From Candidatus Paralachnospira caecorum (GTDB lineage Bacteria; Bacillota; Clostridia; Lachnospirales; Lachnospiraceae), in the NCBI GenBank assembly GCA_904379015.1, contig CAJFHG010000006.1, positions 1-64,000 on the forward strand: DNA of 64,000 bases, in the 5' to 3' direction. Numbering within the stretch: position 1 is the stretch's first letter; each line of letters opens with the position of its first letter. The notes below the pieces were generated by a model. It made no database searches and was not told the DNA's origin. It saw nothing but the letters and a program-made list of their open reading frames with translations. A program made the position numbers and the translations under genes. This document shows positions 42,153-50,187 of this stretch, piece by piece.

Positions 42153-42212
42153 GCGCGATACGCCCGCGGAGCCGGTTTTCCTGACAGAAACAGGTTAAAA
42201 GGGGATTACAGT

Positions 42213-43607
42213 ATGGCCAGATCAAAAGGAACCGTATTTTTCTGTACAGAATGCGGTTATGAGTCATCCAAGTGGATGGGACAGTGCCCGGGCTGCAGGG
42301 CGTGGAATACGTTTGCGGAGGCGCCGTCCGGGAAGGGAACGAAGACGGCGGGAGCGGCGGGGATTGTCCGGAAAAGCGGCAGAGATGAGAAGCCCAAAAG
42401 ACTGGCGGAGATCGAAACGGCAAAGGAGACGCGGGTCAGCACCCAGATGACAGAGCTGGACCGGGTGCTCGGCGGCGGCCTGGTGGCAGGATCCCTGATC
42501 CTGGTGGGCGGCGATCCGGGAATCGGAAAATCCACACTGCTCCTGCAGGTGTGCCGTAATCTGGCAGAAAAGGGACATAAAGTTCTTTACATTTCGGGAG
42601 AAGAATCTCTGGGCCAGATCCGTCTCCGGGCCGACAGACTGGGACAGTTTTCCGGTGAGCTGCTGTTTTTCTGCGAGACGGACCTGGATATGATCGCCGG
42701 CGTCATCGAAGAGGAACAGCCGGAAGCCGTGGTGATCGATTCCATCCAGACCATGTACCGGGAGGAGGCAGGAGCCGCGCCGGGCAGTGTGGGGCAGGTG
42801 AGAGAATCAACCCATGTGCTCATGCGTCTGGCAAAGGAGAATAACATTACCATTTTTATCGTAGGGCATGTGACGAAGGAAGGAACTGTGGCGGGTCCCA
42901 AAATGCTGGAGCATATGGTGGACACCGTGCTGTACTTTGAAGGAGAAAAAAATGCCTCCTACCGGATCCTGCGGAGTGTAAAGAACCGGTTTGGCTCCAC
43001 TAACGAGATCGGTGTGTTTGAGATGGAGCATGACGGCCTCCATCAGGTTCTCAATCCGTCCGAATATATGCTGAGCGGAAAGCCGGAGGGAGCCTCCGGT
43101 TCTGTGACAGCGTGCATCATGGAAGGAACAAGGCCGGTGCTCCTGGAAATTCAGGCGCTGGTGTGCCGGACCAATTTCGGACTGCCCAGACGGACAGCGG
43201 CGGGAACCGATTACAACCGGGTGAATCTTCTGATCGCTGTGCTGGAAAAACGGGCAGGACTGCGTCTGTCAGACTGCGACGCCTACGTGAACATTGCCGG
43301 AGGCCTGAAGGTCAGCGAGCCTTCCCTGGATCTGGGAATCGTCATGGCGCTTGCTTCCAGCCAGCGGGATGTTCCCGTGGATGACAGAATGATGATTTTC
43401 GGCGAGGTAGGGCTGTCCGGTGAAGTGAGAGCTGTGAGCATGGCGGAAAAGCGGATCCGGGAGGCCGGGAAGCTGGGATTCACTTCCTGCATGCTGCCCC
43501 GGGTCTGCCTGGACAGGATGCGGGAAAGACCGGACGGGATCCGGCTGATCGGCGTCCGGAATGTGCGGGAAGCCATTCAGTGTCTGCAGCCTCTCAGCGG
43601 AGCCTGA
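42213..43607 (+). CDS. radA: DNA repair protein RadA/Sms
   Basis: A 464-residue branch-migration ATPase in recombination. Zinc cysteines Cys11, Cys14, Cys25 and Cys28 open the protein. Walker A GGDPGIGKST lies near 97-106, the RadA-specific KNRFGSTNEIG near 255, and a Lon-protease-like domain forms the C-terminus. AAAAGGGGA precedes the ATG. Its last 14 bases overlap the 3' end of the opposite-strand mntP/ytaF gene. Confidence 0.96.
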   Translation: MARSKGTVFFCTECGYESSKWMGQCPGCRAWNTFAEAPSGKGTKTAGAAGIVRKSGRDEKPKRLAEIETAKETRVSTQMTELDRVLGGGLVAGSLILVGGDPGIGKSTLLLQVCRNLAEKGHKVLYISGEESLGQIRLRADRLGQFSGELLFFCETDLDMIAGVIEEEQPEAVVIDSIQTMYREEAGAAPGSVGQVRESTHVLMRLAKENNITIFIVGHVTKEGTVAGPKMLEHMVDTVLYFEGEKNASYRILRSVKNRFGSTNEIGVFEMEHDGLHQVLNPSEYMLSGKPEGASGSVTACIMEGTRPVLLEIQALVCRTNFGLPRRTAAGTDYNRVNLLIAVLEKRAGLRLSDCDAYVNIAGGLKVSEPSLDLGIVMALASSQRDVPVDDRMMIFGEVGLSGEVRAVSMAEKRIREAGKLGFTSCMLPRVCLDRMRERPDGIRLIGVRNVREAIQCLQPLSGA

Positions 43608-44148
43608 AGAAGGCCAGGATGATCAGAAGAACGCCTCCGAGCCACCCCAGCTCCATGTGCGTCCGGCGGGAGAGCGTCTGTCCGAGAAAACTGCCGCCCA
43701 GGATGGCTGCGGTCCCTGTCACAAAGACAGCCGCCAGAGCCGGGACAAACCAGACCGGAAGGGTTCCTGCACCGAGACCGGCTGCGGCGCTGTCGATAGA
43801 GAGCGCGATGCCCAGAGAAACGGCCTCAGAGGCGGAGAGGCAGCTGTCATGGTCTTTGTTGGCCCGGTCTGTCTGCTTTTTGCAGGAACGGTCAAACAGT
43901 TTGACGGTTCCCAGGACCAGGAGGATGAGAAAGCCCAGGTCTGCGGTGAGGGGTTCTGGGAGAAAATGGCATACCAGATGTCCGGCGGACAGAGAAACCG
44001 CCAGCGTCAGGCAGGAGATCAGAGACAGGATGAAGACGGAGGCAGGAGGAATCCGAACCCGGTCTATGCCGTAAGCGAAGCCGGCGGCGAAGGAATCGAT
44101 GGAAAGCGCCAGAGCCAGCAGAATCGTTTCCAGTAAGAATTCTGTCAT
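43594..44148 (-). CDS. MntP/YtaF-family membrane protein
   Basis: A 184-residue protein with about six membrane helices. The paired family motifs ALALSIDSFAAGFAYG (helix 1) and LGIALSIDSAAAGLGAG (helix 4) carry the conserved Asp residues. MntP proteins export Mn2+; YtaF members are sporulation-associated. The spacing and the YGIDRVRIPP block look closer to YtaF, but I cannot separate the two. The frame extends to a TTG at 44157; ATG 44148 is preferred, although no good ribosome site is visible for either. It runs tail to tail with radA. Confidence 0.75.
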   Translation of the reverse strand: MTEFLLETILLALALSIDSFAAGFAYGIDRVRIPPASVFILSLISCLTLAVSLSAGHLVCHFLPEPLTADLGFLILLVLGTVKLFDRSCKKQTDRANKDHDSCLSASEAVSLGIALSIDSAAAGLGAGTLPVWFVPALAAVFVTGTAAILGGSFLGQTLSRRTHMELGWLGGVLLIILAFFRLR

Positions 44149-44264
44149 GAAAATCAAACCAATTCAGATTGTCTGTCTGTATCATAATATTCCGTCAGAA
44201 AATGTTCGGTGCGGGAAAACGGATGGTGCAGAATCAGTCTGAAAGAAAAGGAGGAAGATCAAAA

Positions 44265-45104
44265 ATGGAGAAATACAGATGCATTGCCCTGGACCTGGAC
44301 GGAACCCTGCTGGCTGACGACGGGAGCCTGTCTCCGGCCAGCAGGCGGACGCTGGAGGAGGCCATGGCCTCGGGCGTCCATGTGGTGGTGGCCAGCGGAA
44401 GGGCTTTTTCTACCCTTCCTTCCTGTATCACATCGATTCCGGGAATTGAATATGCCATCACCTCCAACGGAGCGGCGGTTTACCGCATGCCCGGGGCGGA
44501 ATGCCTTTGTGTCCACAAGCTGAAAACGGAGGCGGTGAAGCGGGTTCTGGAAATTGCCGGACGGGAACTGGAGCAGCCTCTGTATGAAGCCTTTATTGAC
44601 GGATGCGCCTATGCCCCGGCCGACTATGTGGAGCATCCGGAACGTTATGGGCTGACAGGCCGGTCAGCATCCTATGTGCAATCAACCAGGAAGCCCTGCG
44701 CTGATTTCGCGGCGTTTCTGGAAGCGCATATGGGCGAACTGGACAGCCTGGATCTGGTGTTCCAGGACCAGAGCGAGAAAAAACGGATCTGGGAAATTCT
44801 GGAACGGGAAACAGAGCATATTTACATAACGGCTTCTGTACCGAGACTGCTGGAGATTTCAGATGAGCTGTCAGGAAAAGCGCAGGCGCTGTCCTATGTC
44901 CTGGACCGTCTGGGGCTGACTGCGCGGCAGGCGGCCGCCTTTGGAAATGCCGATAATGACGCGGATATGCTGAGATTTGCCGGCCTGGGGATCGCGGTGG
45001 AGAACGCGACGGAGCAATGCAGAAAAGCGGCGGACCGGGTGGTGGAGTCCAACAACGAAGAAGGGGCGGCCAGGGAGATCAGGAGATTGCTGGCGCTGCC
45101 GTGA
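44265..45104 (+). CDS. Cof-type HAD-IIB phosphatase
   Basis: A 279-residue haloacid-dehalogenase phosphatase. Motif I is ALDLDGTLL (nucleophile Asp and acid/base Asp near residues 10-12), motif II VASGRAF, and motif IV AFGNADNDADML. The alpha/beta cap between motifs II and III places it in class IIB, which acts on sugar phosphates and related metabolites. AAGGAGGAAGATC sets ATG 44265. It is divergent from mntP/ytaF and convergent with the lactonase gene. Confidence 0.88.
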   Translation: MEKYRCIALDLDGTLLADDGSLSPASRRTLEEAMASGVHVVVASGRAFSTLPSCITSIPGIEYAITSNGAAVYRMPGAECLCVHKLKTEAVKRVLEIAGRELEQPLYEAFIDGCAYAPADYVEHPERYGLTGRSASYVQSTRKPCADFAAFLEAHMGELDSLDLVFQDQSEKKRIWEILERETEHIYITASVPRLLEISDELSGKAQALSYVLDRLGLTARQAAAFGNADNDADMLRFAGLGIAVENATEQCRKAADRVVESNNEEGAAREIRRLLALP

Positions 45105-45124
45105 AAAACAGATATATTGAAATT

Positions 45125-45172
45125 CCCCGCGGGAATCAGGGGCCTGCAGCCGGCATCCTGACTTCCGCGGGG
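45125..45172. terminator. Bidirectional hairpin between HAD and lactonase genes
   Basis: CCCCGCGG (45125-45132) pairs with CCGCGGGG (45165-45172), flanked by AAATT and ATTT. Confidence 0.55.
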
Positions 45173-45208
45173 ATTTGCTTAACAGGGCACTTTGCTTTGT
45201 GGCGCGGT

Positions 45209-46264
45209 TCAATCCGGAAGGGCCACCAGCGCGCAGCAGTTGGGCTGGTCAATCTTCAGCGGGGCCGCGTGCATGTAAAAATAGTTCTTTTCAGGCACCC
45301 AGGTGAAAAACGTGATCGTGCCGGTTTCATGATTGACGGAATAAATGTGCTTCCCATCAGGGAACATGCCGATATCCTTGGGATATTCACCGCTTACCGG
45401 CAGAACAACCCTCTGATTCAGGAGTCCTGTGGCGGGATCCCGGTCATAAATCCCGATGCTGTTGTCCCCTGCATTGGAACAGAGCACCAGCTTTTCGTCG
45501 CGGGAAAATCTGAGCGCGGCCGCCGCGTTGACATTGCTGTGCTTGCGGCCGAGCGTGGATACCTGCTGGAGCAGCTCAAAACGGGGATATCCGGAGCTTC
45601 CGTCATAGGAGTATACAGACAGATAATTTTTCAGCTGAGAAATCACGTACATGAATTTCCCGTCTGAGGAAAAGCGGAGGAACCGGGGCGCGGATTCCAG
45701 CTCACACCGGACTGCGTCAACCAGCCGGATCGTACCGAGGCTGGGATCAAACCGGAAAATTTTGATCTGGTCGATTCCCAGGTCCACTACGCAGAGAAAT
45801 TTTTCATCAGGAGTCAGGCGGGAGCAGCTGATATGAGGACGGAAATTCCGTTCCGCGATGCTTCCGATCCCTTTGTCGTAAAAGCTGTCTGTGATCCTGC
45901 CGGCGCTGCCGTCCTCATTCATGCGGAGAATCGTCACTTTTCCGTCATGATAGCCGGATATAAACATGTAGCTGCCAATGCGGTTGGTGGAAATGTGGCA
46001 GCCTCTCATGCCGCGGATCGTAGCTGTTCCCATATACTGCAGGTCGCCGTCGGGCTGAATCCGGTAGCTGACGATCCCGTCGTCCGCGATAGAAAAAAGC
46101 CGGGAACCGTCCAGAGATGGAGAAATATAAGACGAATTGTTGATGGCAATCTCCTTTCGCGGGACAAATACGCCTTTTTCCGTATCCACATCATAAATGG
46201 TGATTCCCTGACTGTTGCCGATATATGTGTAAGAACCTACGTATGCTACATATTTCTTTCCCAA
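45209..46264 (-). CDS. Lactonase-family beta-propeller protein (6-phosphogluconolactonase type)
   Basis: A 351-residue seven-bladed beta-propeller of the PF10282 lactonase family. Repeated blade patterns include YISPSLDGSRLF, RPHISCSRLTPDEKFLCVVD, RFLRFSSDGKFMYV and DIGMFPDGKHIYSVNH. Members hydrolyse 6-phosphogluconolactone or related lactones, but many are uncharacterised. The best start is TTG 46264, six bases after AGGAGGA; the frame extends further but the ribosome site rules that out. A promoter lies at 46294-46322. Confidence 0.82.
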   Translation of the reverse strand: MGKKYVAYVGSYTYIGNSQGITIYDVDTEKGVFVPRKEIAINNSSYISPSLDGSRLFSIADDGIVSYRIQPDGDLQYMGTATIRGMRGCHISTNRIGSYMFISGYHDGKVTILRMNEDGSAGRITDSFYDKGIGSIAERNFRPHISCSRLTPDEKFLCVVDLGIDQIKIFRFDPSLGTIRLVDAVRCELESAPRFLRFSSDGKFMYVISQLKNYLSVYSYDGSSGYPRFELLQQVSTLGRKHSNVNAAAALRFSRDEKLVLCSNAGDNSIGIYDRDPATGLLNQRVVLPVSGEYPKDIGMFPDGKHIYSVNHETGTITFFTWVPEKNYFYMHAAPLKIDQPNCCALVALPD

Positions 46265-46293
46265 AATAAGTCCTCCTGTGTTTCTTTTCTCCA

Positions 46294-46322
46294 ATCATAC
46301 CATATTCGGCACCGTTTGTTAA
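46294..46322 (-). promoter_or_regulatory. Lactonase promoter (minus strand)
   Basis: On the minus strand TTAACA (46322-46317), a 17-base spacer and TATGAT (46299-46294). Confidence 0.6.
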
Positions 46323-46392
46323 GTACTGCTTCCGTAAGATTCAGGTCAGAAATTCCACGCATTCTGTTCTTTGCAGAAAAGTAAGATCGGCA

Positions 46393-46421
46393 TTGACGGG
46401 AATGGAAAAACGCGGTATATT
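46393..46421 (+). promoter_or_regulatory. Promoter of the AraC regulator of the ferrosome-like locus
   Basis: TTGACG (46393-46398), a 17-base spacer and TATATT (46416-46421). The probable start, near 46428, abuts the first TTAG-N6-CTAA palindrome. Confidence 0.65.
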
Positions 46422-46428
46422 TATAAGA

Positions 46429-46446
46429 GGTTAGCATACGCTAACC
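46429..46446. promoter_or_regulatory. Operator O1: perfect palindrome with TTAG-N6-CTAA core
   Basis: GGTTAGC-ATAC-GCTAACC, seven-base perfect arms, at the probable transcription start of the AraC gene. It is the same core as O2 (46463) and O3 (50155). Confidence 0.65.
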
Positions 46447-46462
46447 ACTTTTTCTGAAGAAC

Positions 46463-46480
46463 GGTTAGTTAATGCTAATA
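46463..46480. promoter_or_regulatory. Operator O2: second TTAG-N6-CTAA site
   Basis: GGTTAGT-TAAT-GCTAATA, an imperfect version of O1 placed 34 bases downstream of it, inside the AraC leader. Confidence 0.55.
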
Positions 46481-46523
46481 AAATTACGGAAGAACAGAGA
46501 TCAGAAGCAGAGGAGAGAACGTC

Positions 46524-47513
46524 ATGGCTGTGGAATGGAACGAGATCCAGCAGAATGGAACGGCGCGGACGGGATCCCTGGAGCAGGGAGCCTGTGTCTG
46601 CCGCGCCGCGGACGGAGCCGGGGAGTTGCTTATGACCAGCTATGAAGTATTTCCCGGCATTGTGGTCATATATAAGGACGCACGCCTGAAACGGTACTGC
46701 ATGCCGCGGCTGGAGGGATCGCGGGTCTTTGAGATCAATCACTGTCTGGAGGGAAGGATGGAGTGCGATTCGGGAGAGGAGTTTTTTTATCTGACGCCGG
46801 GAGACTTTTCCATCAGCAGGCAGAGTGACGGCAATCAGGAGACTTGTTTTCCCCTCGGCCGTTATTACGGAATCACCATACTGGTCGATGCGGACAGGAC
46901 ACCCTGCTGTCTTTCCTGTGTGCTGGAGGATGTTGATGTCAGGCCTGCGGAGCTGCTGGAGCAGCGGATAGGGGAGTCTGGCCGCTTGATACTGCGGGAT
47001 GATCCCCGGCTGGCCCATATCTTTTCAGAGCTGTACTCTGCGCCGGAAGCGGTCAAAAAAGGGTATCTGAAGATCAAGGTGCTGGAGCTGTTTCTGTTTC
47101 TGGCAGGGACAGAACCCGGGCGGGCAGAACCGTGCTGCACCGGAGGACAGGTCAGTCTGGCCAGGCGGGCAGGGGCTTTTATCACGGCTCATATGGATCA
47201 GAAGGTCACCATTGGCCAGCTGGCCGGCGTGTTCCATGTGTCTGCGACCCAGCTGAAAAACAGCTTCAAAGAGGTTTACGGTATTTCTGTTTATGCCTAC
47301 ATCCGGGCTCAGAAAATGCACGCGGCGGCGCTGATGCTGAAGCAGACGGATCATACCGTACTGGATGTGGCCGGCCGGTTCGGCTATGACAACGGAAGCA
47401 AATTCGCCAAGGCCTTCCGGGATGTGATGGGCATGTCGCCGAAGGAATACCGGCAGAAGGAGCAGCAGAAAAGCCGGCGGAAACTGGCGGAACAACAGAA
47501 AAAGGCAGACTGA
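46524..47513 (+). CDS. AraC-family regulator, probable controller of the ferrosome-like operon
   Basis: A 329-residue protein with an N-terminal sensing domain of about 210 residues and a C-terminal AraC domain (LARRAGAFITAHMDQKVTIG, then VFHVSATQLKNSF and VAGRFGYDNGSKFAKAF). The tail is strongly basic (KSRRKLAEQQKKAD). GAGGAGAG precedes ATG 46524. Two operator palindromes lie in its own promoter and leader, and a direct repeat suited to an AraC activator lies between it and the next operon, so the likely scheme is that a metal-sensing repressor limits this activator (inference). Confidence 0.85.
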   Translation: MAVEWNEIQQNGTARTGSLEQGACVCRAADGAGELLMTSYEVFPGIVVIYKDARLKRYCMPRLEGSRVFEINHCLEGRMECDSGEEFFYLTPGDFSISRQSDGNQETCFPLGRYYGITILVDADRTPCCLSCVLEDVDVRPAELLEQRIGESGRLILRDDPRLAHIFSELYSAPEAVKKGYLKIKVLELFLFLAGTEPGRAEPCCTGGQVSLARRAGAFITAHMDQKVTIGQLAGVFHVSATQLKNSFKEVYGISVYAYIRAQKMHAAALMLKQTDHTVLDVAGRFGYDNGSKFAKAFRDVMGMSPKEYRQKEQQKSRRKLAEQQKKAD

Positions 47514-47525
47514 AGGCGTTCTGCG

Positions 47526-47546
47526 TGTCTGAATAAATGTCTGAAT
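47526..47546 (+). promoter_or_regulatory. Perfect direct repeat before the fez-like promoter, candidate AraC activator site
   Basis: TGTCTGAAT (47526-47534) is repeated exactly at 47538-47546, a 12-base period. It sits about 40-60 bases before the expected transcription start, immediately upstream of where a -35 box would be. Confidence 0.55.
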
Positions 47547-47573
47547 GGAGCGGAAATAAAATGCATAATTCAT

Positions 47574-47579
47574 TATAAT
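47574..47579 (+). promoter_or_regulatory. -10 box of the fez-like operon, without a recognisable -35
   Basis: TATAAT; the bases 17 upstream (CGGAAA) do not resemble TTGACA, as expected for an activator-dependent promoter. Confidence 0.5.
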
Positions 47580-47610
47580 TAATTTTTAAAAATACGAGGA
47601 CGGTGATGAA

Positions 47611-47691
47611 ATGAAGAAGCACAAACTGTTTGCGTGGCTCACTGTGTTTTGTTTTTTAATGGCAATGATTACAGGATATGAGAGAAAGTAG
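47611..47691 (+). CDS. 26-residue membrane peptide at the head of the fez-like operon
   Basis: A short frame encoding a basic start (MKKHK), a hydrophobic segment (LFAWLTVFCFLMAMITG) and a charged end (YERK): one membrane helix. GAGG and GGTGA lie just upstream. Its stop codon TAG is embedded in the GGAGG ribosome site of the next gene, implying coupled translation. It is too short for routine gene callers. Role unknown; a leader peptide or an organelle-associated micro-protein are both possible. Confidence 0.5.
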   Translation: MKKHKLFAWLTVFCFLMAMITGYERK

Positions 47692-47702
47692 GAGGAATGA
47701 CG

Positions 47703-47993
47703 ATGAAATCTATTTGGAAACAGATCGGTATTTTTGCAGGCGGAGTCCTGTTCGGAACGGCGGGGATCAAGATCCTGGGCAGCAAGGACGCGAAAAAGGC
47801 TTATACCCATACGACGGCGGCAGTGCTGAGGGCGAAAGAAAGTGTTATGACCGCGGTCACGAAAGTAAGGGAGAACGCGGATGATATCCTGGCAGATGCG
47901 AAGGACATCAATGAAAAAAGAGCGGAAGAGGAGATCGTTGAGGATGCTTCCGGAAGTGAAGATGAGCAGACAGAAGAGCAGGGATCTGTATGA
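47703..47993 (+). CDS. DUF6110-like small membrane protein (FezA-position)
   Basis: A 96-residue protein with an N-terminal hydrophobic segment (IGIFAGGVLFGTAGIKIL) and a long charged amphipathic helix (roughly 30-75) ending in an acidic tail. AKKAYTHTTAAVLRAKESVM resembles the family I remember as DUF6110. ATG 47703 has GGAGG at seven bases; ATG 47697 is too close. Its stop overlaps the ATPase start (ATGA). In Clostridioides difficile a membrane protein, FezA, is encoded with FezB and needed for ferrosomes. This gene holds the same position, but equivalence is inferred. Confidence 0.75.
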   Translation: MKSIWKQIGIFAGGVLFGTAGIKILGSKDAKKAYTHTTAAVLRAKESVMTAVTKVRENADDILADAKDINEKRAEEEIVEDASGSEDEQTEEQGSV

Positions 47994-50071
47994 GATGTAA
48001 GATACTGCATCAGTCTGCCGGCAGAATCAGGGTCCATATGCTGGTCAGCCGCATGACTCTGGAGCAGGCAGACGTGCTGGAATATTATCTGAGGGCTGAA
48101 GACGGCGTCACAGATGTCAGAGTATATGACAGAACCTGTGACGCGGTTATTTATTATGCGGGAGAACGCGGAGACATTCTTTCTGCCCTGAGCCGGTTCT
48201 CTTTTGAAGACGAAGGCGCCAGGGCACTGGTGCCCGACCACACATCAAGAGCGCTGAACCGGCAGTATGAGGACAGGCTGGTGGGAACCGTATGCGGGCG
48301 GGCCTTCAGCCGGCTGTTTATTCCGGCGCCGGTCAGAGCCGCCATTGCTGCCTGCAAAGCGGTGGGGTATCTGGTGAAGGGCCTGAGAGTGCTGGCCAGA
48401 GGAAGACTGGAAGTGGCGGTGCTGGATGCCACTGCCATTACCGTTTCCATGATCAGGGGCGATTATAACACCGCCTCCTCTGTCATGTTCCTTCTGCGCA
48501 TCGGAGAGACCCTGGAGGAGTGGACGCATAAAAAATCTGTTGATGATCTTGCCAGGACCATGTCCCTTAACGTGGACAGGATCTGGGTGAAGACAGAAGC
48601 GGGAGAGGAAATCCTTGTTCCCGCGTCCCGTGTCAGAGTAGGGGATACCATTGTGGTGCGTACCGGCGCCATGATCCCTCTGGACGGAAAAGTGGTGTCA
48701 GGAGAGGCGGCGGTCAATCAGTCTTCCATTACAGGGGAAGCTCTCCCTGTGAGGAAAGAATGCGGAAGCTATGTCTACGCGGGAACGGTGGTAGAAGAAG
48801 GCGAGTGCCTGATCTGCGTCGACAAGGGATCCGGCGAGGGACGCTATGACAGGGTGGTCCGGATGATCGAGGATTCAGAAAAGCTGAAGTCCGCCACGGA
48901 AGACAAAGCGTCCCATTTAGCGGACAGACTTGTGCCCTACAGTCTGGGCGGCACCATTCTCACCTATTTTCTGACAGGGAATGTGACGAAAGCGCTTTCG
49001 ATCCTGATGGTGGACTTCTCCTGCGCGCTGAAGCTGTCCATGCCTCTGGCCGTGCTTTCCGCCATGCGTGAAGCAGGCCTGCATCATATTACCGTGAAGG
49101 GCGGCCGTTTCCTGGAAGCCGTTTCAGAGGCGGATACCATTGTGTTTGACAAGACGGGAACTCTGACCTACGCGACCCCCAAAGTGGCGGCGGTGGTGCC
49201 ATTCGGAGGAAGGGAAGAGGAGGAGATGCTCCGGCTGGCAGCCTGTCTGGAGGAGCATTATCCCCATTCCATGGCCAATGCCGTGGTGCAGGAAGCGAAG
49301 AACCGGGATCTGCGCCATGAGGAACGCCATTCCAGGGTGGAATATGTGGTAGCCCACGGGATTTCCAGCATGATCGACGAGGAACGGGTCCTGATCGGCA
49401 GCTATCATTTTATTTTCCAGGACGAGGGCTGTTTTGTCAGGCCGGAGGAACAGGAAAAGTTTGACAGCCTGCCGGAAGCATATTCTCATCTTTATATGGC
49501 TATTTCCGGTGAACTGGCGGCCGTCATCTGCATCGAGGATCCGCTCCGGAAGGAAGCGCGGGATGTGGTGGACCGTCTGCACGGACTGGGCATCAGCAGA
49601 GTGGTCATGATGACGGGAGACAATGAAAAAACCGCCAGGGCAGTCGCGGCTGCTGTCGGTGTGGATGAATATCATGCGGAGGTGCTGCCGGAGGATAAGG
49701 CCGCCTTTATCAAGACGGAGCACGCGGCAGGACGAAAGGTGATCATGGTCGGAGACGGTGTCAATGACTCACCGGCTCTTTCCGAGGCGGACGCGGGGAT
49801 CGCCATCAGCGCGGGCGCCGCCATCGCCAGGGAAATTGCGGATATTACGGTGTCGGCGGACCATCTGTCGGCGCTGGTGACGCTGAAGCTGCTCAGCGAC
49901 GCGCTGATGAAACGGATCCAACGCAATTATCGTTTTATCATTGCCTTTAATCTGATGCTGATTGGGCTGGGCGCAGGCGGCGTGCTGCAGCCGGCTGCGT
50001 CGGCTCTGCTCCACAATATGTCCACGCTGGGGATCAGTCTGGAAAGCATGACGAATCTGCTGGAATCGTGA
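47990..50071 (+). CDS. fezB: P1B-type ATPase with SCA motif, FezB-like (P1B-6 class)
   Basis: A 693-residue heavy-metal-type P-ATPase. TGE is at 248-250, the phosphorylated Asp387 in DKTGTLT, the HP dipeptide in EEHYPHSMAN, and MVGDGVNDSP near 582-591. The metal-site helix reads VDFSCALKLSMP: SCA at 344-346 replaces CPC, SPC or TPC, the signature I know for P1B-6 ATPases, the class of ferrosome protein FezB. The N-terminal 60 residues have an HMA-like fold without CxxC but with GRIRVH at 11-16. By analogy it would load iron into a membrane-bound ferrosome. It is translationally coupled to the DUF6110-like gene. Confidence 0.88.
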   Translation: MRCKILHQSAGRIRVHMLVSRMTLEQADVLEYYLRAEDGVTDVRVYDRTCDAVIYYAGERGDILSALSRFSFEDEGARALVPDHTSRALNRQYEDRLVGTVCGRAFSRLFIPAPVRAAIAACKAVGYLVKGLRVLARGRLEVAVLDATAITVSMIRGDYNTASSVMFLLRIGETLEEWTHKKSVDDLARTMSLNVDRIWVKTEAGEEILVPASRVRVGDTIVVRTGAMIPLDGKVVSGEAAVNQSSITGEALPVRKECGSYVYAGTVVEEGECLICVDKGSGEGRYDRVVRMIEDSEKLKSATEDKASHLADRLVPYSLGGTILTYFLTGNVTKALSILMVDFSCALKLSMPLAVLSAMREAGLHHITVKGGRFLEAVSEADTIVFDKTGTLTYATPKVAAVVPFGGREEEEMLRLAACLEEHYPHSMANAVVQEAKNRDLRHEERHSRVEYVVAHGISSMIDEERVLIGSYHFIFQDEGCFVRPEEQEKFDSLPEAYSHLYMAISGELAAVICIEDPLRKEARDVVDRLHGLGISRVVMMTGDNEKTARAVAAAVGVDEYHAEVLPEDKAAFIKTEHAAGRKVIMVGDGVNDSPALSEADAGIAISAGAAIAREIADITVSADHLSALVTLKLLSDALMKRIQRNYRFIIAFNLMLIGLGAGGVLQPAASALLHNMSTLGISLESMTNLLES

Positions 50072-50091
50072 GTCAGCCAGGATATCTGTTT

Positions 50092-50136
50092 GGAGCCTTC
50101 TTCTTTCTGTTTGGAGTGGAGGAAGGCTCCATTTTA
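50092..50136 (+). terminator. Terminator after the fez-like operon
   Basis: GGAGCCTTC (50092-50100) pairs with GAAGGCTCC (50122-50130), followed by ATTTT. Confidence 0.75.
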
Positions 50137-50154
50137 CGTTATCTTGTTACATGA

Positions 50155-50172
50155 AGTTAGTTATATCTAACT
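50155..50172. promoter_or_regulatory. Operator O3: TTAG-N6-CTAA palindrome before the DUF3793 gene
   Basis: AGTTAG-TTATAT-CTAACT, six-base perfect arms, only 15 bases before the GTG start. Same core spacing as O1 and O2. Confidence 0.6.
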
Positions 50173-50187
50173 AAAGGAGGGAGCAAA

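Noticed and set aside
45200-45230. GGTTCAATCC, resembling a tRNA T-loop
   Set aside because: It lies at the end of the lactonase gene, and no acceptor or anticodon stem can be folded around it. No tRNA was found in the window.
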